A stretch of DNA of 64,000 bases from Porphyrobacter sp. ULC335 (GTDB taxonomy: Bacteria; Pseudomonadota; Alphaproteobacteria; Sphingomonadales; Sphingomonadaceae), in assembly GCF_025917005.1 (NCBI RefSeq), contig NZ_CP078091.1:2356001-2420000 (forward strand), given 5' to 3'. Below, piece by piece: positions 1 to 10,221 of the stretch (the stretch's first letter is position 1; each line of letters starts with the position of its first letter). A model generated the notes under the pieces. That model was not told the origin of the DNA, did not search any database, and saw nothing but the letters and a program-made list of their open reading frames with translations. The position numbers were made by a program, and so were the translations under genes.

Positions 1-1
1 C

Positions 2-547
2 GAGCGCGCGATGCAAGGCGAACTCGATTTCGAGGCCGCCTTGCGCGAACGCGTCGCCCTGCTCGAAGGGCTGGAGGAAAGCGCGATCCACGCCTGTCTG
101 GCCGAACGGATCACCGCCACGCCGGGCGCGACGACGCTGGTGGCAACTCTTGCCGCGATGGGAACGCGCACGGTGCTGGTGACGGGCGGGTTCCACCATT
201 TCGCTGATCCGGTGGCAGAAAAACTCGGCTTCCATCGTGTTGTCGGCAACCGGCTCGGCGTGGAAGGCGGCAAGCTTACCGGCGGGTTGATCGGCCCGAT
301 CACTGACAGCGCGGTCAAGGCGGCGGTGCTGCGCGAGGAACTGGCGGGGCTGGGCGAGGGCGCGCACAGTTTGGCGACGGGCGACGGGGCGAATGATATT
401 CCGATGATTGAAGCGGCGACCTATGGCTTTGCCTACCGCGCAAAGCCCAAGGCACGCGCTGCCGCCAATGGCCGCGTCGATCATGGCGATCTGACGGCTG
501 TTCTTACCCTGCTTGGCATCCCTCGATCCGATTGGCGGGAGGACTGA
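2..547 (+). CDS. serB: Phosphoserine phosphatase SerB (3' part, 5' end outside window)
   Basis: HAD-superfamily phosphatase that removes phosphate from L-phosphoserine, the last step of serine synthesis, in the cytoplasm. The reading frame is open from the window edge, so the N-terminus with the nucleophile Asp motif is missing. What remains has the family features: MQGELDFEAAL followed by RERV (SerB cap start), a VTGGF motif carrying the conserved Thr/Gly region, a conserved Lys region, and a GDGANDIPMI motif (HAD motif IV, Mg2+ binding) near the end. The stop is at 545-547. It is followed by about 120 bp without a gene. Confident by motifs, although the catalytic DxDxT lies upstream of the window. 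Confidence 0.93.
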   Translation, partial: ERAMQGELDFEAALRERVALLEGLEESAIHACLAERITATPGATTLVATLAAMGTRTVLVTGGFHHFADPVAEKLGFHRVVGNRLGVEGGKLTGGLIGPITDSAVKAAVLREELAGLGEGAHSLATGDGANDIPMIEAATYGFAYRAKPKARAAANGRVDHGDLTAVLTLLGIPRSDWRED

Positions 548-666
548 TCGCAGACCGCGCACGTTGCATCGCAAAAAGGGTTTTGATTGGCGTACCGAAT
601 CGGCTATTAACACTCATGTAAGCAAGCGGGGCTAGAAGCAGCCCATCTTGAAGGACCCGTATCCGC

Positions 667-1509
667 ATGACCCGATCAGCCCGTGATGCCTATAGCCAGA
701 TGTTCGCCGCCGACGGCACCGTGCTGCTGCACCCCGATCGGGAGGCCGCGAAGTATCGCCCGCTGCGCGCGGTACGGAACTTCCAGAAGCTGATGAATGA
801 CAAGGAAGACACCGCAGCAGTCTTCAAGATCTTCGAATCACTCCCCTCGAAGGACTTCCTGACGCGCGTCGCCGATCTCTCCCTGTCCGAACGCGGGGAG
901 CACCTGCGATCGACCGAACCTTTCCTGCCCGAAATCCTCGACGATCACGCCGCCCTGCGCCGCACCCCTAAGGGCAGCCTTGCGCATGCCTATTGCGACT
1001 TCATGGAGGCCGAGGGGCTTTCGGCTGCGGGCTTGGTCGCCGAATCCGAACGCGCCGGGCGGCCGCGTTACCCCGATCTCGTCGAATGGTTCATCAACCG
1101 GTCGCGCGATACGCATGATCTGTTCCATATCCTCACCGGTTATGGCCGCGACGCTCTTGGCGAAGCCAGCGTGCTGCTGTTCACCCACGGCCAGTCGCCC
1201 AGTCAGGGCCACCTGCTGATCGGTTATGCCGGGGCAGCGAATATCAAGAAGATGGCGAAGGGCAGCCGCGCTCCGATCTTCGGCGCCGTGCGCGAGGCGC
1301 ATCGCACCGGCAAGGGCGCACCGCAGCTGATGGCGCAGCCGATCCGCCAGCTGCTCGAACGGCCGCTGGCAGACGTCCGCGCCGAGTTGCGCATTCCAGA
1401 GCCGCAGCAATATCGTGAATGTCACCGCATCTGGCAGGCCGAAGGGATCGACCCCTACAATCTGCTCGCCAGCAGCAAGCCTGCTGAACAGGAGCTGCTG
1501 GCGGCCTGA
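667..1509 (+). CDS. Coq4-family ubiquinone biosynthesis protein, copy A
   Basis: 280 aa protein of the Coq4 family, known in eukaryotes to act in ubiquinone synthesis and reported to take part in the C1 decarboxylation/hydroxylation of the quinone ring. The metal-ligand signature HDxxH-x11-E is intact (HDLFH around residue 150, then ILTGYGRDALGE). No signal peptide or membrane segment is seen. The ATG at 667 is preceded by a weak GAAGGA at about 649-655. The protein is clearly paralogous to the product at 2328-3125, sharing the segments LMNDKEDTA/LIDDKEDTE, EGLSAAGLVAES, RDTHDLFH and TGYGRDALGE. Its role in this organism is inferred from the family. A nitroreductase on the other strand separates the two copies. 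Confidence 0.88.
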   Translation: MTRSARDAYSQMFAADGTVLLHPDREAAKYRPLRAVRNFQKLMNDKEDTAAVFKIFESLPSKDFLTRVADLSLSERGEHLRSTEPFLPEILDDHAALRRTPKGSLAHAYCDFMEAEGLSAAGLVAESERAGRPRYPDLVEWFINRSRDTHDLFHILTGYGRDALGEASVLLFTHGQSPSQGHLLIGYAGAANIKKMAKGSRAPIFGAVREAHRTGKGAPQLMAQPIRQLLERPLADVRAELRIPEPQQYRECHRIWQAEGIDPYNLLASSKPAEQELLAA

Positions 1510-1537
1510 CGCCCCTGCGATGCTGGTCGACGCCGGG

Positions 1538-2224
1538 TCAGAGCCAGCTGCTGATTTTCTCGTAAGGCTTTTTCTTCAGCGCATGGGCCGGAACGGTAGC
1601 GTCAGGGGCAGGGTGCCCGACGACGACGATCATCACCGGTTTTTCCCATTCGGGACGCGCGCATACCTCGCGCAGGAAACCCATGGGTGAAGGCGTGTGG
1701 GTCAGTGTTGCAAGCCCGGCTTCATGCAAGGTTGCAAGCAGCATCCCGCAGGCAATTCCGACACTTTCGTTGACGTAGTAATTCTGGGTCACACCGTCCT
1801 CGGCGATGCCGCCTTTGCGCTGGGCGAAGACGACGATCAGCATCGGGGCCGTTTCAAGGAACGGCTTGTCCTCATCGGTGCCCAGATCTGCCAACGCTGC
1901 CAGCCATTCTTCGCTGGCTTTGGGATCGCTGCCGTCGGCGCCGTAGAAACGGCGTTCTTCGGCTTCGGCAGCCTCGCGGATGGCTCGCTTCTTTTCCGAT
2001 GATGCCACCACCGCGAAATGCCAGGGTTGGTGATTGGCGCCGCTAGGGGCGCTGCCCGCAGCGCGGATCGCCGCTTCGATCACTTCTGTCGGCACCGGAT
2101 CGGCTGAGAAATCGCGGCACGTACGGCGCTGTTGCAGGTTTCGTGACAACTGTTTGGCGCGAGCAGCGGATTCTTCGTCAGACAGCCGCGCCAGTTTGTA
2201 GGGGATCATTTCAGCGGTAGGCAT
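1538..2224 (-). CDS. Nitroreductase-family flavoprotein, iodotyrosine-deiodinase-like
   Basis: 228 aa FMN-dependent oxidoreductase of the nitroreductase fold. Visible features: RRTCRDF near residue 33 (FMN phosphate-binding Arg pair), PSGANHQPWHF near residue 58 (FMN-binding loop typical of the IYD/deiodinase branch), an E-x3-Y pattern in EERRFY like the substrate-clamping residues of iodotyrosine deiodinase, a conserved NESVGIACGMLLATL helix and the C-terminal VVGHPAPDATVP. This pattern resembles IYD-type flavoproteins more than classical NfsB, but the substrate cannot be told from sequence. The gene is convergent with the first coq4 copy and divergent from the second, with a palindrome in the divergent gap. 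Start ATG at 2224. Confidence 0.85.
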   Translation of the reverse strand: MPTAEMIPYKLARLSDEESAARAKQLSRNLQQRRTCRDFSADPVPTEVIEAAIRAAGSAPSGANHQPWHFAVVASSEKKRAIREAAEAEERRFYGADGSDPKASEEWLAALADLGTDEDKPFLETAPMLIVVFAQRKGGIAEDGVTQNYYVNESVGIACGMLLATLHEAGLATLTHTPSPMGFLREVCARPEWEKPVMIVVVGHPAPDATVPAHALKKKPYEKISSWL

Positions 2225-2263
2225 GGCGATGAGCGACCTCGATCAAGCGGTGGTGGACATTTA

Positions 2264-2281
2264 ACTGACATTAATGTAAGT
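2264..2281. promoter_or_regulatory. Imperfect 18-bp palindrome between divergent nitroreductase and coq4 genes
   Basis: ACTGACATTAATGTAAGT is symmetric about ATTAAT with a single mismatched pair. It lies in the 103-bp gap between the divergent nitroreductase (start 2224) and coq4 copy B (start 2328), a typical place for an operator. The upstream region of coq4 copy A (608-622) carries TTAAC and ATGTAAG, also present around this palindrome. The cognate regulator is unknown; the TetR protein encoded at 3534-4073 is a nearby candidate (inference). Confidence 0.4.
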
Positions 2282-2327
2282 GGCGTAATGTGAACCTATT
2301 CCGCGAATCGCGCAAAGGATGTCGTCC

Positions 2328-3125
2328 ATGACAGTTACCGATCTCCCGCTGTCTGCGCCCGAGCGCAAGGTTTCCGGATTTCGTCCGCTCAAGGTGCTGC
2401 ATCACTTCCGCAAACTGATCGATGACAAGGAGGACACCGAACAGGTGTTCCACATCATCGAGGCGACCAAGGGCAAGCGCAGCCATGCGCAGGCGCACCA
2501 GTTCATCCGCTCGCCCGAAGGTCGGCGCTTCCTTGCCCATGGCGTCGACATCGCGGCGATGCTCGATGACCACGCACGCTGGGCCGATTGCGGGCCGAAC
2601 ACGGTGGCCGCGCATTACATGGCCTTCATGAAGCGTGAGGGCCTGTCGGCTGCCGGACTGGTGGCGGAAAGCCACAAGTGGGCGCCGCCTGAAAACCTGC
2701 CGCGCGACCAGACCCAGTGGTATTTCGACCGCCTGCGCGACACGCATGATCTGTTCCACGTGCTGACTGGTTATGGCCGCGATGCGCTGGGCGAAGTGAG
2801 CCTGCTGGGCTTCAGCTACGAGCAGAACCACAACACCGGCATTCTGTTCATCTCCTATGCCGGCGCGCGCCAGATCAAGAAGGTGAGCGGCACCAAGGCC
2901 CCGCTATTCGCCGCCATCAAGGAAGGGCGCAGGCTGGGCCGGGAAGCGGCGAAGATCGCGCATCAGGATATTGCCGCACTGATGCGCGAAGATATCGGCG
3001 AAGCGCGCAAGCGGCTGAACATCGGCAAGCCCGACGTCTACCGCCAGTGCCTCGCCATTCTTGCGGGCGAGGGGATCCTGAGCGAGGAGCTATCGCTGGG
3101 CAGCGCGCAGCCGCAGGCGGCCTAG
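2328..3125 (+). CDS. Coq4-family ubiquinone biosynthesis protein, copy B
   Basis: 265 aa Coq4-family protein, paralogue of the product at 667-1509. The HDxxH-x11-E metal motif is intact (HDLFH, then VLTGYGRDALGE). I chose ATG 2328 because AAAGG at 2314-2318 then sits about 9 bp upstream; ATG 2319 is also in frame but abuts that site. The N-terminal third (SGFRPLKVLHHFRKLIDDKEDTEQ) aligns with copy A, the C-terminus less so. Cytoplasmic, no signal peptide. Two copies may mean sub-functionalisation or a Coq4-fold protein with a different substrate; this cannot be resolved here. It is followed within 4 bp by the stop of a convergent gene. Confidence 0.88.
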   Translation: MTVTDLPLSAPERKVSGFRPLKVLHHFRKLIDDKEDTEQVFHIIEATKGKRSHAQAHQFIRSPEGRRFLAHGVDIAAMLDDHARWADCGPNTVAAHYMAFMKREGLSAAGLVAESHKWAPPENLPRDQTQWYFDRLRDTHDLFHVLTGYGRDALGEVSLLGFSYEQNHNTGILFISYAGARQIKKVSGTKAPLFAAIKEGRRLGREAAKIAHQDIAALMREDIGEARKRLNIGKPDVYRQCLAILAGEGILSEELSLGSAQPQAA

Positions 3126-3129
3126 GCGA

Positions 3130-3537
3130 TCAGCGCAATTCCTTGCGGATCACCAGTTTGAGACCCGACCAGGTCTCGTCAATCGCGCAGACCTTGGTGT
3201 CGACCAGACCCAGCGGCAGGCACAGCTCGCGGATCGTATCCTCGGTAATGTCGGTCGGTACGCCCGATGCCTGTTTCGGCCAGCTCACCCAGATTTGCCC
3301 ATCGGGCGCGATCTGATCGCGAAGGGCAGTGAGGCGCAATTGGAGCGCCGCCCGCTCGGTCACGAAGATGTGCGCGGCATCGATCCCATCGGCCGGATCG
3401 GCGACGAAGAACAGTTCGAGCGCATATTCGTCGATCTCGTCGATCACATGCTCGGGCATGGCGTCGAACCACACCCGCATTCCATCGCGCAAGGTGAGTT
3501 TTTTGACCAGCGGCGTGCCGGAGTAGCCGCTGTTCAT
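3130..3537 (-). CDS. DUF3052-type conserved protein
   Basis: 135 aa protein ending in a stretch typical of the DUF3052 family (QIWVSWPKQASGVPTDIT, then TWSGLKLVIRKE). Function unknown. The start ATG (3535-3537) overlaps the stop of the upstream TetR gene as ATGA, so the two are probably translationally coupled and co-transcribed; a longer frame upstream exists but runs inside the TetR gene. The C-terminal half carries all the recognisable conservation. No membrane segment or signal peptide. It ends convergently 4 bp from coq4 copy B. Confidence 0.8.
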   Translation of the reverse strand: MNSGYSGTPLVKKLTLRDGMRVWFDAMPEHVIDEIDEYALELFFVADPADGIDAAHIFVTERAALQLRLTALRDQIAPDGQIWVSWPKQASGVPTDITEDTIRELCLPLGLVDTKVCAIDETWSGLKLVIRKELR

Positions 3538-4073
3538 TGGGCGTCCGCCGGACAAGCGCCGAGAATCGCCTGCGCCGTGGCGATAAGGCGTTCGGCCATC
3601 GCTGTGGGCGAGGCGGCCAATTTGCCTGTGACCCACGCGCCGAGCGCGGCCATGACCATGCCCGCGATGAGGATCGCGTGCAGCCGCACGTCCCGACGCC
3701 CCTCAAGCTCGCGCATCAGCAGGCGCGCCAGTAGCGTTTCGGTCCGCTGTGCGCCCGGTCCGGCCAGCATGTCCCGGCCACGCTCGCGGTTGTCATGGAT
3801 ATGCTCCATCAGCCACACCATGTCCTCTTGCGATCGATAGCCGACCAGGCATTGCGCCACCTGTCCGAGAAGCATCGACATGCTTTCATCGAACAGCGCC
3901 TCGACCCCTTCGAAATGGTCGTAAAACGTCGATCGGGCGACGCCCGCCTCGGCCACGATCTCGGCAACTCTCGGGCGGCCACTTTGGCTTTCGAGCATCA
4001 GGCGATTGAACGTCGTGAAGATCAGCGTGCGCGTGGCCAGGCGGGTATCGGACTTTTCGCCAGCATTGTTCAT
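3534..4073 (-). CDS. TetR/AcrR-family transcriptional regulator
   Basis: 179 aa from ATG 4073 (a TTG start at 4088 would add 5 residues). The N-terminal helix-turn-helix is clear: RVAEIVAEAGVARSTFYDHFEG, where VARSTFYDHF is the TetR recognition helix. The C-terminal ligand domain is not recognisable. It is transcribed divergently from a membrane protein gene 53 bp away, the usual arrangement of a TetR repressor and its target, and overlaps DUF3052 by 4 bp. The likely role is repression of itself and the divergent membrane gene; the effector is unknown. Confidence 0.88.
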   Translation of the reverse strand: MNNAGEKSDTRLATRTLIFTTFNRLMLESQSGRPRVAEIVAEAGVARSTFYDHFEGVEALFDESMSMLLGQVAQCLVGYRSQEDMVWLMEHIHDNRERGRDMLAGPGAQRTETLLARLLMRELEGRRDVRLHAILIAGMVMAALGAWVTGKLAASPTAMAERLIATAQAILGACPADAQ

Positions 4074-4126
4074 TGTCGTGCATCCCAAGCGAATGGCATC
4101 CCCCGTGCCAGGAAAAGGGGATAATC

Positions 4127-4727
4127 ATGGAACTGAAAAAACTGCAATCTTTGCGCGTTGAAGGCATGCTGCTTGCGGGCAGCGCGCTTCTGGCGGCGGT
4201 GCTTATGCACCATCATCCGCAGTGGACAGACGGGGCGTTCACGATCCGCTTGCTTCATGGCGCATTTCTGGCGCTTACTCTTGGACAACTTGCGATCTTG
4301 GCATTGGTGACGCGCGCACTGGGGTGGAGCTTGCCCACCGCGCTCGGGCTCACCTTCATTGCGATGGGCACCGTCTTTGGCGTGTTGGCAGGGACCATCA
4401 ACGGCTTCGTGGTGCCTGCGCTTTGGGCCTATCCCGAAGGCGAAATCGGCCCGGGGATCAGCCAGCTCCTTTGGGAATTCAACCAGCAACTTGCCCGCAA
4501 CGGTGCGGTCGCAACCGGCGCGGGAATGGCCTTTCTGGGCGCAGTACTATGGCAGCAGGAATGGCGTGTTACCGGCATTCTGGGTGTGCTTGCCGGAGCG
4601 GTCCCGGCTGTGCTGTTGATCACCGGAGTAGCCGATATGAAGTTCGAAGGCGCAATCCTGACTTATGTTACGCAGCTGATCTGGATGGTGGCACTGGGCA
4701 CGGCGCTGTTCCGCGCAGCCGGCAAAG

Positions 4728-4750
<23 letters not shown>
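4127..4750 (+). CDS. Multi-pass membrane protein of unknown function, divergent from TetR
   Basis: 207 aa protein with roughly six hydrophobic segments (about residues 12-28, 40-62, 68-92, 123-140, 148-165, 180-197) and few charged residues. Not recognised as a named family. ATG 4127 is chosen for the strong purine-rich site AGGAAAAGGGG at 4110-4120; a longer frame from 4073 has no such site. Because its control region is only 53 bp and shared with the TetR gene, it is a probable target of that regulator. The last 23 bp overlap the 3' end of purL on the other strand. An export or integral-membrane role is only a guess. Confidence 0.72.
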
Positions 4751-6968
<2,218 letters not shown>

Positions 6969-6997
6969 GTGAGGGACTCCTTGCGAGGCCCCCTAGA

Positions 6998-7672
6998 TTA
7001 CCGCGCGGACAAGGCCAAGCCGCCGCGTTTCCTGAACCAGCGATTCTCCCCGACCCATGCGGCCAGAGCGGTCATCACGGCGAACGCCAGCAATGCCTGT
7101 AAGGCGAAGAACATCCCGGCGCTTGAAGGGTGCGGGCCGAACCAGCTGAAGGCTTGCAGCAGCAGCATCACGCCGATCAGAATCGCGGGCGGCCCGGCCG
7201 GACCGCGCGTGCGGCGCAGGTAGAAGGCAAAGGCGCCGAGCGTCACGGCGAGTTCGAGCGGGATCGCAACAGCAGGCATATCCCACAGGCCCAGCCCCAG
7301 CTTCGGCGGCGTGCCGTCGATGGTGAGATCAGGCACGTGCACCAGCCAGTCGAGCAGCCAGTGCGACAACACGACCAGACCCGCCAACGCGCCCAGCCGG
7401 ATGTTCCGCTGATGCACAGCGACAATTCCAACGAAGGCTGCGGCCCAGATCACCGTCCCGATCAGACTGTGGGTATAGGGCATGTCATAGTAATCAATCG
7501 GCATCATCACGCTCGATCCGGGGGCGAGGCGCATATGCTCGACCCCGATGATGCTGAGCGCGAAGAAGGCCCAATCGACCAGCTGCGCCGCCACGAACAT
7601 CATCCCCAGCCGCGGCCGCTCGGGGCTGACGGCGGCGGCGACAAAGGCGGGGGCGAAGTGACCGATGAACAT
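6998..7672 (-). CDS. Integral membrane protein, YbcI/DUF457-like metal-dependent hydrolase relative
   Basis: 224 aa, about six membrane segments. The Met at 7672 (MFIGHFAPAF) is chosen as start because His-Phe at the very N-terminus is the conserved beginning of membrane-bound metal-dependent hydrolases of the LexA-binding YbcI type. YTHSLIGT and SHWLLDWLVHVPD supply further His/Asp residues in the pattern expected for metal ligands. The gene lies 16 bp downstream of a DUF2177 gene and 29 bp upstream of purL on the same strand, so the three may form a unit. Substrate unknown. Confidence 0.7.
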   Translation of the reverse strand: MFIGHFAPAFVAAAVSPERPRLGMMFVAAQLVDWAFFALSIIGVEHMRLAPGSSVMMPIDYYDMPYTHSLIGTVIWAAAFVGIVAVHQRNIRLGALAGLVVLSHWLLDWLVHVPDLTIDGTPPKLGLGLWDMPAVAIPLELAVTLGAFAFYLRRTRGPAGPPAILIGVMLLLQAFSWFGPHPSSAGMFFALQALLAFAVMTALAAWVGENRWFRKRGGLALSAR

Positions 7673-7688
7673 GAAAAGTGCGTGGGGC

Positions 7689-8102
7689 TCAGGCTGCGGC
7701 GGGAGCGAAGCGCAACACAGCCCAGGTGGCAATCGCGCTCGCCGCGCCGGTGACGAATGCGCCCCAGAGGATGTCGAGCACGGAGATATGGGTCGCCCAG
7801 ACCTTCATCACCGCCTGCGACGTAAGGTCGAAAGTGGCATAGCACAGCGCGCCCAGCAGGATGCCGTTGAGCATCGCCGCCTGCACGCCGCCGCCTTCAA
7901 GCCCGGGACGGATCGCGAACCAGGTGATGCCGGCGATGTAGATGAGGTAGAAGGCGATGGCCGGACCCGGGTTGAACTTTTCCGCCATGATCTCGCCGAT
8001 CACAGGCTTGTAGAGATTGCCCGCCGCCCAGCGCAGCCACACGATGTCAAACGCCAGAAACGAGACGGCCGCGACGCCATAGGCGATGATCCACTTCAAC
8101 AT
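7689..8102 (-). CDS. DUF2177-family membrane protein
   Basis: 137 aa, four predicted membrane helices, with the DUF2177 hallmark pattern: N-terminal IAYGVAAVSFLAFDIVWLRW, then YKPVIGEIMAE, and a Gly-rich NGILLGALCYATFDLTSQAV segment. Function of the family is unknown; location is the inner membrane. Start ATG 8102 (MLKWIIAYG) marks the family's usual N-terminus; the longer upstream frame is not conserved-looking. The divergent neighbour is xseB about 90 bp away. Confidence 0.85.
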   Translation of the reverse strand: MLKWIIAYGVAAVSFLAFDIVWLRWAAGNLYKPVIGEIMAEKFNPGPAIAFYLIYIAGITWFAIRPGLEGGGVQAAMLNGILLGALCYATFDLTSQAVMKVWATHISVLDILWGAFVTGAASAIATWAVLRFAPAAA

Positions 8103-8188
8103 ATTCCGGCTGTTCCTTAGAGTTTCGTGATCCCGCCCAGTACTGGCAGCCTTGACCGCGCCCGCTGGCCCCGTCAATGCTCCACGCC

Positions 8189-8461
8189 ATGGACGAGGGC
8201 ACTTCATCACCGGCTGCCGCAGGGCAGGACATCGCAGGCATGAGCTTCGAACAGGCGCTCGCGGGGCTGGAAAGCATCGTGCAGCAGCTTGAACGCGGAG
8301 ACGTGCCGCTCGACCAGTCGATCAGCCTTTATGAACGCGGTGAGGCACTGCGCGCGGCGTGCCAGCAGCGGCTTGACGCGGCGCAGGCGCGGATTGAACG
8401 GATCGTGACTGCCGCCGATGGCCGGGCAACCGGTACGCGGCCGTTCGACGCGGAAGGGTAG
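8189..8461 (+). CDS. xseB: Exodeoxyribonuclease VII small subunit
   Basis: 90 aa (94 if ATG 8177 is used; neither has a clear ribosome site). The XseB core is plain: MSFEQALAGLESIVQQLERG, PLDQSISLYERGEALRAACQ, RLDAAQARIERI, two helices forming the coiled hairpin that packs on XseA. With XseA it degrades single-stranded DNA. The stop is 5 bp before ispA, an arrangement common in proteobacteria, so the two are probably co-transcribed. Confidence 0.95.
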   Translation: MDEGTSSPAAAGQDIAGMSFEQALAGLESIVQQLERGDVPLDQSISLYERGEALRAACQQRLDAAQARIERIVTAADGRATGTRPFDAEG

Positions 8462-8466
8462 GGGCA

Positions 8467-9378
8467 ATGCTGGCAGAGACGCAGGGAACCTTGCTGGGCG
8501 AGGCGATCAGAAACATCCAGTCGGAGATCGATTCGGTCTTCGATTCATTGCTCCCCGTTCCGGACGACACCAGCGCGCGGCTTGTCGAAGCGATGCGTTA
8601 CGCCGCGATGGGCGGCGGCAAGCGTGTGCGCCCGTTGCTGGTGTGCAGCACCGCCAGCCTGTTCGGCGTGTCGCGTGATGCGGCGCTGCGGGCCGGGGCA
8701 GCGATTGAAGCGATCCATGTCTATTCGCTGATCCACGATGACCTGCCCTGCATGGACAATGACGATCTGCGTCACGGCAAGCCGACGCTGCACAAGGTCT
8801 ATGACGAGGCGACCGCCGTGCTCGCCGGTGACGCGCTCCATGCGCTTGCCTTCGAAATTCTGGCCGATGATGCGACCAGCGAAGACCCCTTCACCCGTAG
8901 CGAGCTGATCCTGACTCTCGGTCAGGCCAGCGGCATGAGCGGGATGGCGGGCGGACAAATGATGGACATGGTCGCCGACGAGGAGGGCGTGGTCTATGAT
9001 CTGCGCACCATTACCCGGCTCCAGCAGTTGAAGACCGGCGCCCTGCTTGCCGCAGCGGTGGAAATGGGCGCGATCCTCGGCAAGGTCGCGCCGCAGGGCA
9101 GGGCGCATTTGCGCGCCTATGCCCGCGATATTGGCCTCGCCTTCCAGATTGCCGATGACCTGCTCGATGTCGAAGGCGATATCGAAAAGGCGGGCAAGGC
9201 GCTGCGCAAGGATGACACGCAGGGCAAGCAGACCTTCGTTACGCTGATGGGCGTCGACAAAGCGCGCGAACAGGCCCGCGCGCTGGTCGATCAGGCCATC
9301 GAACGGCTCGCGTCCTACGGCAGCGAGGCTGACATTCTGCGTGCGCTCGCCCGCTATATCGTGGAGCGCGACCGCTAA
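8467..9378 (+). CDS. ispA: Geranyl/farnesyl diphosphate synthase (polyprenyl synthetase)
   Basis: 303 aa trans-isoprenyl diphosphate synthase. The first Asp-rich motif is DDLPCMDNDD (DDx4D type, short-chain, near residue 94) and the second is DDLLD around residue 230; GGGKRVRPLL binds isopentenyl diphosphate. It makes C15 farnesyl diphosphate, feeding ubiquinone, carotenoids and undecaprenyl phosphate. It follows xseB by 5 bp, as in many bacteria. Chain length (FPP versus GGPP) cannot be fixed rigorously from the residues alone, but the operon with xseB supports IspA. Confidence 0.92.
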   Translation: MLAETQGTLLGEAIRNIQSEIDSVFDSLLPVPDDTSARLVEAMRYAAMGGGKRVRPLLVCSTASLFGVSRDAALRAGAAIEAIHVYSLIHDDLPCMDNDDLRHGKPTLHKVYDEATAVLAGDALHALAFEILADDATSEDPFTRSELILTLGQASGMSGMAGGQMMDMVADEEGVVYDLRTITRLQQLKTGALLAAAVEMGAILGKVAPQGRAHLRAYARDIGLAFQIADDLLDVEGDIEKAGKALRKDDTQGKQTFVTLMGVDKAREQARALVDQAIERLASYGSEADILRALARYIVERDR

Positions 9379-9420
9379 CCGCGGCGATTCTTCGGCAAGG
9401 CACCAGAGGGGAGATATCTC

Positions 9421-10185
9421 ATGGCATTCCGGCAGATGATTCAGGAAGAAACCCGTGGCGGTGTGACCATGCGGGTGCATCGCTACGTCGAGAAGAAGAT
9501 GGTGGCGCGGGGGCTGCCTACCGGTGTGGAAGGGCAGATGCACTACATCGCGGAGCCGACCGATGTGCACCAGCTCGAGATTGAGCTGAACAACGCCGCC
9601 GTATTGATCGAACCGGGCGCGCTGCAATATTCCTACGGCAATCTCAGCGTCGAAGTGATCCGGCACGAGGCGGGCAAGGGCTTCTTCGCCCGCGCTGCTG
9701 CATCGGCCGCGACTGGCGAATCCGCCCATGCCACACGCTATTCCGGGACAGGCACGATCTGGTGTGAACCGGTGCGCCGCCACTTCATTTTGGCAACGAT
9801 GGACGGCCCGCAGGACGCCTTGCTGCTGGATGACCGCGCTTTCTATGCCTGCGCGGAGGAAATCTCGCTTTCGACCCATATGCACAAGTCGGTTCAGGGT
9901 ATGCTGTCCGGTAACGGCCTCGCCCAGCCGAAGATTTCGGGGCATGGCGTCTTCGCGGTCGAAAGTCCGGTTCCCGTCCACGAGATCGACGAGATTTCGG
10001 TGAAGCCCGGGCAGGAAGTCGTCGTCGATGGCGATTTCATGCTGATGTATTCCGCCTCGCTCGAAGTCTCCATCGGCCCGCTGGTCAAGGGCCTGCGCAG
10101 CGCGCTGCGGTCGGGCGAGGGCTTCGTCTACAAGATGCGCGGCGCGGGCACGGTGTGGGTCACGCCTTCGGCCCGGATCGCCTAA
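9421..10185 (+). CDS. AIM24/TIGR00266-family protein
   Basis: 254 aa protein of the AIM24 beta-sandwich family; the mitochondrial namesake affects inner-membrane organisation, and the bacterial role is unknown. Visible marks: the IAEPTDVHQLEIELNN segment near residue 40, the internal Gly-rich strands (GTGTIWCEP, FFARAAASAATGES) and the closing MRGAGTVWVTPSA. No signal peptide or membrane helix. A good GAGGGGAGA site lies at 9407-9415. It sits 42 bp after ispA and 36 bp before coaD on the same strand. Confidence 0.8.
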   Translation: MAFRQMIQEETRGGVTMRVHRYVEKKMVARGLPTGVEGQMHYIAEPTDVHQLEIELNNAAVLIEPGALQYSYGNLSVEVIRHEAGKGFFARAAASAATGESAHATRYSGTGTIWCEPVRRHFILATMDGPQDALLLDDRAFYACAEEISLSTHMHKSVQGMLSGNGLAQPKISGHGVFAVESPVPVHEIDEISVKPGQEVVVDGDFMLMYSASLEVSIGPLVKGLRSALRSGEGFVYKMRGAGTVWVTPSARIA

Positions 10186-10221
10186 GCTTCGCCGCGTCCG
10201 CACAACAGAAAGTCTTCAGAC

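Noticed and set aside
4074-4088. TTG start adding five residues to the TetR protein
   Set aside because: ATG 4073 is closer to the usual TetR N-terminus and avoids a rare start; no ribosome site supports the TTG.
8545-10203. 552-codon minus-strand frame across ispA and the AIM24 gene
   Set aside because: Spans two real genes and their gap in antisense; no start signal or domain.
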